Below are positions 59,545 through 64,000 of a stretch of DNA of 64,000 nucleotides, in pieces; the first letter of the stretch is position 1; every line of letters begins with the position of its first letter. The position numbers were made by a program, and so were the translations under genes. This DNA is from Coenobita brevimanus (Eukaryota > Arthropoda > Malacostraca > Decapoda > Coenobitidae): assembly GCA_032717465.1 (NCBI GenBank), contig CM064690.1, forward strand, positions 12,826,569-12,890,568. The letters are read 5' to 3'. The notes beneath the pieces are model-generated. The model saw only the letters and a program-made list of their open reading frames with translations. It was not told the DNA's origin and did not search any database.

Positions 59545-59884
59545 TACAGTGTCCGAAAAGTGTGGAATCACAAAGCAAACTATTGAAAATGGCTTATATG
59601 CTCAGAATGTGTTCAATGTGTCTCTTATATGGTTGATACACAAATGATGGCAAGATATCCACTCAGAATTTACAAAGACAATATCAGCAGTGATGGTGTT
59701 ATCTCTGGGGTCACTTGAAGGCGTCACTTTACCCGGAGAACATTCAGTGCTTCACATAATATGTGCATCGTGAACGCATCTAACACCATCACTGCTGATA
59801 CTATTCTTTGGGTTGTTGACTGGACATCTCTACAGCATTTGTGGACCAATAATGACCCTGTTTCCAGATTTTCGGACACCCTGC
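59545..59884. mobile_element. MITE candidate with TGTCCGAAAA termini
   Basis: The left end reads CAGTGTCCGAAAAGTGTGGAA. The right end reversed reads CAGGGTGTCCGAAAATCTGG. It is about 340 bp long with no ORF. The left end is preceded by TA, as in Tc1/mariner insertions, but a right TA is not evident. Inside is a 20-bp perfect inverted repeat (59,682-59,701 with 59,781-59,800). Confidence 0.45.
59682..59800. repeat. 20-bp perfect inverted repeat
   Basis: TATCAGCAGTGATGGTGTTA and its exact reverse complement are separated by 79 bp, forming a strong stem-loop within the MITE candidate. Confidence 0.9.
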
Positions 59885-61690
<1,806 letters not shown>

Positions 61691-61704
61691 TTATAAACAC
61701 TAAC

Positions 61705-61705
<1 letters not shown>

Positions 61706-61783
<78 letters not shown>

Positions 61784-61790
61784 CACACAA
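61706..61790. repeat. (AC)n microsatellite
   Basis: About 40 AC units with one GC interruption. Confidence 0.97.
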
Positions 61791-62065
61791 GTTTCACTGA
61801 CGAAGTGGGTGGTTACTGTCCCCCTTGAGCAAGGGGATGGGTGTGTGCGTGTTTGAAGGTCACAGCCTTGCCATTAGATCAGACTATATGAGCTCTCAGC
61901 TCCCTTCCGGAAGGGTAAAAAGCTGACGATCACCACCATCAAGTGATCCTGACCGACCCGGTGAATTACACACACAAATCCTTGTTCTTACATAATGCAC
62001 CTCAGTGATCCCTGCTCTCATTTATAAGAGCAGCACTTTCACCTGTCCTTGTAATTTTCGACCTT

Positions 62066-62090
62066 TTTTTTTTTTTTTTTTTTTTTTTTT
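62066..62090. repeat. Poly-T tract
   Basis: About 25 consecutive T. Confidence 0.95.
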
Positions 62091-62190
62091 ACATCTCTCC
62101 ACATCCAAGCCTCTGCCCTCACAACACCGACTATTACCCTTGTTCACACGTCCAACGCCCCTCTCATCCCTACCAAGTTAAACAATCACC

Positions 62191-62192
<2 letters not shown>

Positions 62193-62241
<49 letters not shown>
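62193..62241. repeat. (AC)n microsatellite
   Basis: About 24 AC units between the two tandem units. Confidence 0.97.
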
Positions 62242-62244
<3 letters not shown>

Positions 62245-62575
62245 CCTCTGTTCCTACCTATTATACCTACAGTGATCCCCTCTCTCACTTATGATAGCAG
62301 CACTTCCACCTGTCCTTATTTTCAACCAGATATTCTTATCCCCGTACACAAACAAACTTCTGCCCTCACAACACCCACAATTACCTTTACTTCTCACGTC
62401 CAACGCCTTCCCTGATCCCTGCTAAGTCAAACAATCACCCTCCCTCTCACTACACCCTTGTCCACTCAGTGCTCCACTTCTCTCACAGCTCAGCCTCTCA
62501 CTAGAAACTTGGCTTAAATCGCAACCTTGTCCTCTATTCATTCACCTTGATCCTCGTCTGTCCTTCAGACTAGGG

Positions 62576-63203
62576 TGATTCATTTCTAAATTCCGCTCGA
62601 GATGTAACATTTAGCTTCAGGTTCGTAAAAAGGGCTGAGTGGGTTAAGTGCCGTCTTCTGTCATTCCTTATAAATCTTACTTTGTTTCATTATCCTACTT
62701 TTACCTTGCTTCATGTCCCTCCCCCCCGTCTCTCCCTCTCCGACTCATCCTCTAAACCCACTAAGGGTTTGACATTTAGCTTTAAGATCGTTGTAAAGAC
62801 GCAATGGATTTATTGCAGCAGTTTTTTTTTCCCTTCTGATCTTACTGTGTCCCTTTACCTCACTATTTCTCCCTTTTGTTTCTTAACCCTTTTCTGCCCT
62901 TCTCTGATTCATTCTAAATTCTATTCCAGTTTTAAGATTCAGGTTCGACAAGATCACTGCAAAGGTGCAATGAGTTTTTTTTCAGTACTAGCCTTCCTTT
63001 CTAATCTTACTCTGTCCCTATACTGTGCAGTGCTCTGGTCATGCTTCTTATCACCCGATTTTCAATGATTCATTCTGAGTTGTAACACTGAGTTTCTAGA
63101 TAGTTATTATAAAGGTACAATGGGAATTTTGTTGACCACTTTTCTTTCATTCCAAATCTTACTTTGCCCTTATTCTAGTCTTGCTTTTTTGCCCCTCCGC
63201 CCC

Positions 63204-63234
<31 letters not shown>

Positions 63235-63300
63235 AATACATTTAAATTAAACCTCTTGTACAAATATGCAATGGAATATCCGTATTCCTTGTTTCCTCCT
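62576..63300. repeat. Diverged satellite-like repeat, about 164-bp unit, up to five copies
   Basis: Units start at about 62,576, 62,741, 62,905, 63,066 and 63,232. Each begins CATTC-TAAATT-like, continues with a TTAG-CTT..G.TCG block and AAAGGTGCAATGGATTT, and has a pyrimidine part with ATCTTACTGTGTCCCT. The fifth is partial and follows a (TC)n run at 63,210-63,233. Confidence 0.7.
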
Positions 63301-64000
63301 CTCGTGATATCACTTTTCCTTAATCTCGTTTTGCATTTTGTCTTCTCATTTTATCCGACCCCGCCCCGGAGGGGCTTGGGGACGGATATTGTTTTCACTC
63401 TGTTTGTCTGTCTGTCTTTTAATAACTTCACGTGAAAACTACTGGTGTGATTTTGACTAAAATTACAGGGATGATGGGGCTATGACTTTCTGAGCACCGG
63501 ATTAAATTTTGGGCCAAATTAAGCCAAAGCCCAGCTGTTGCCCCCCCCAAAAAAAAAAAATAAATAAATAAATAAAAATCGATTATTCGTCATAACTCCT
63601 TTCAAATTCGTCATATCGACATGAAACAAAGACCTAAAGGTGCATCTTTCAAATCTGCATCCTATATCATGCATGATTACATCAGGGGCGTCACCCTCCC
63701 AGATAGCGGCAGGGGGGTCAATGTCAGGTGGATCGGGCCTAAAATTTCAAATGGGCATAATATTGTCAATTTTCACCCGATTTACTCCAAATTTGAAACG
63801 TCATATCTTTGACTAGATATCCTGTTGTGTTTAAATGTCAGCATTTAAATGACTGTTGGGGAAGGGTTTGGAGTGCCCTGGCACCGCTTCCTGTTGGCCT
63901 TAAATTCCATTTGAGGTTGAACATATGTCTTTCGTATCGCTGTGAAAGTGGATTTGCTATCTGTTCCGTCTTATTGTTTACCCCCCTTCCCTTTCTCAGG
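63301..64000. other. Unclassified sequence, possibly a repeat
   Basis: It contains CCCCGCCCCGGAGGGGCTTG, a CTGTCTGT run, and AACTTCACGTGAAAACTACTGG...TTTTGACTAAAATTACAGGGATGATGG, phrasing that I associate with dispersed arthropod repeats but cannot name. AAAT runs lie near 63,560. No coding frame is convincing. Confidence 0.3.

Larger units (their letters stand above)
61983..62450. repeat. Diverged tandem duplication, period about 265 bp
   Basis: CAGTGATCCCTGCTCTCATTT to GAGCAGCACTTTCACCTGTCC (62,003-62,050) recurs as CAGTGATCCCCTCTCTCACTT and TAGCAGCACTTCCACCTGTCC near 62,271-62,316. The CTCTGCCCTCACAACACC and ACGTCCAACGCC segments likewise recur. The (AC)n at 62,193-62,241 lies between the units. 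Confidence 0.8.

Overview
This window looks like intergenic, repeat-dominated DNA from an arthropod, most likely a decapod crustacean (I favour a crab). The basis is very dense dinucleotide microsatellites, several LINE clades with crustacean-like reverse-transcriptase ORFs, tRNA-derived SINEs and scattered GGTTA-type motifs. I cannot name the species. I see no intact host gene, no rRNA and no functional tRNA gene. Almost every long open frame is part of a retroelement or an antisense or microsatellite shadow. Family labels below (RTE-A to D, CR1-1 to 4, JI-1 to 3, SINE-A to D) are mine.

Layout. 1-1,620: a LINE scrap, (GT)n and (AC)n. 1,622-6,625: a 5-kb element with about 915-bp inverted terminal repeats, a third internal direct copy of the outer 500 bp, an AT-rich tandem array, a 56-codon transmembrane ORF and flanking CCAT/CCAT. 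7.5-12.5 kb: a CR1-like LINE whose ORF1 has an SGNH-esterase-like domain interrupted by a SINE. 14.8-19.5 kb: a broken intronless gene of an unknown zinc-finger-like family, split by an RTE LINE (RTE-B) with a 7-bp target-site duplication. 20-24.6 kb: LINE and SINE fragments and microsatellites. 24.7-27.5 kb: a second CR1 with an internal tandem duplication. 29-31.4 kb: a GGTTA-rich stretch and the 5' half of another LINE. 32.5-33.2 kb: a SINE and a large palindrome. 36-43.5 kb: a compact retroelement cluster, SINE-C, RTE-A1, SINE-D, the near-intact RTE-D1 (antisense), and RTE-C1 with an inverted 5' end. 44.6-54.4 kb: RTE-A tails, a CR1 interrupted by RTE-A, an antisense I/Jockey-like LINE, and a 5' half of a CR1. 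55-59 kb: another I/Jockey-like LINE interrupted by RTE-A2. 59.5-64 kb: a MITE candidate, pyrimidine-rich DNA and two diverged tandem repeats.

The elements interact mainly by insertion into one another. At least four nested insertions can be read from the way a coding frame resumes across the insert. RTE-A and RTE-B end in GATA-type tetranucleotide runs, RTE-D ends in GATT repeats, and element ends throughout abut (TA)n, (GT)n or (TC)n. Much of the microsatellite content may therefore be retroelement tails.
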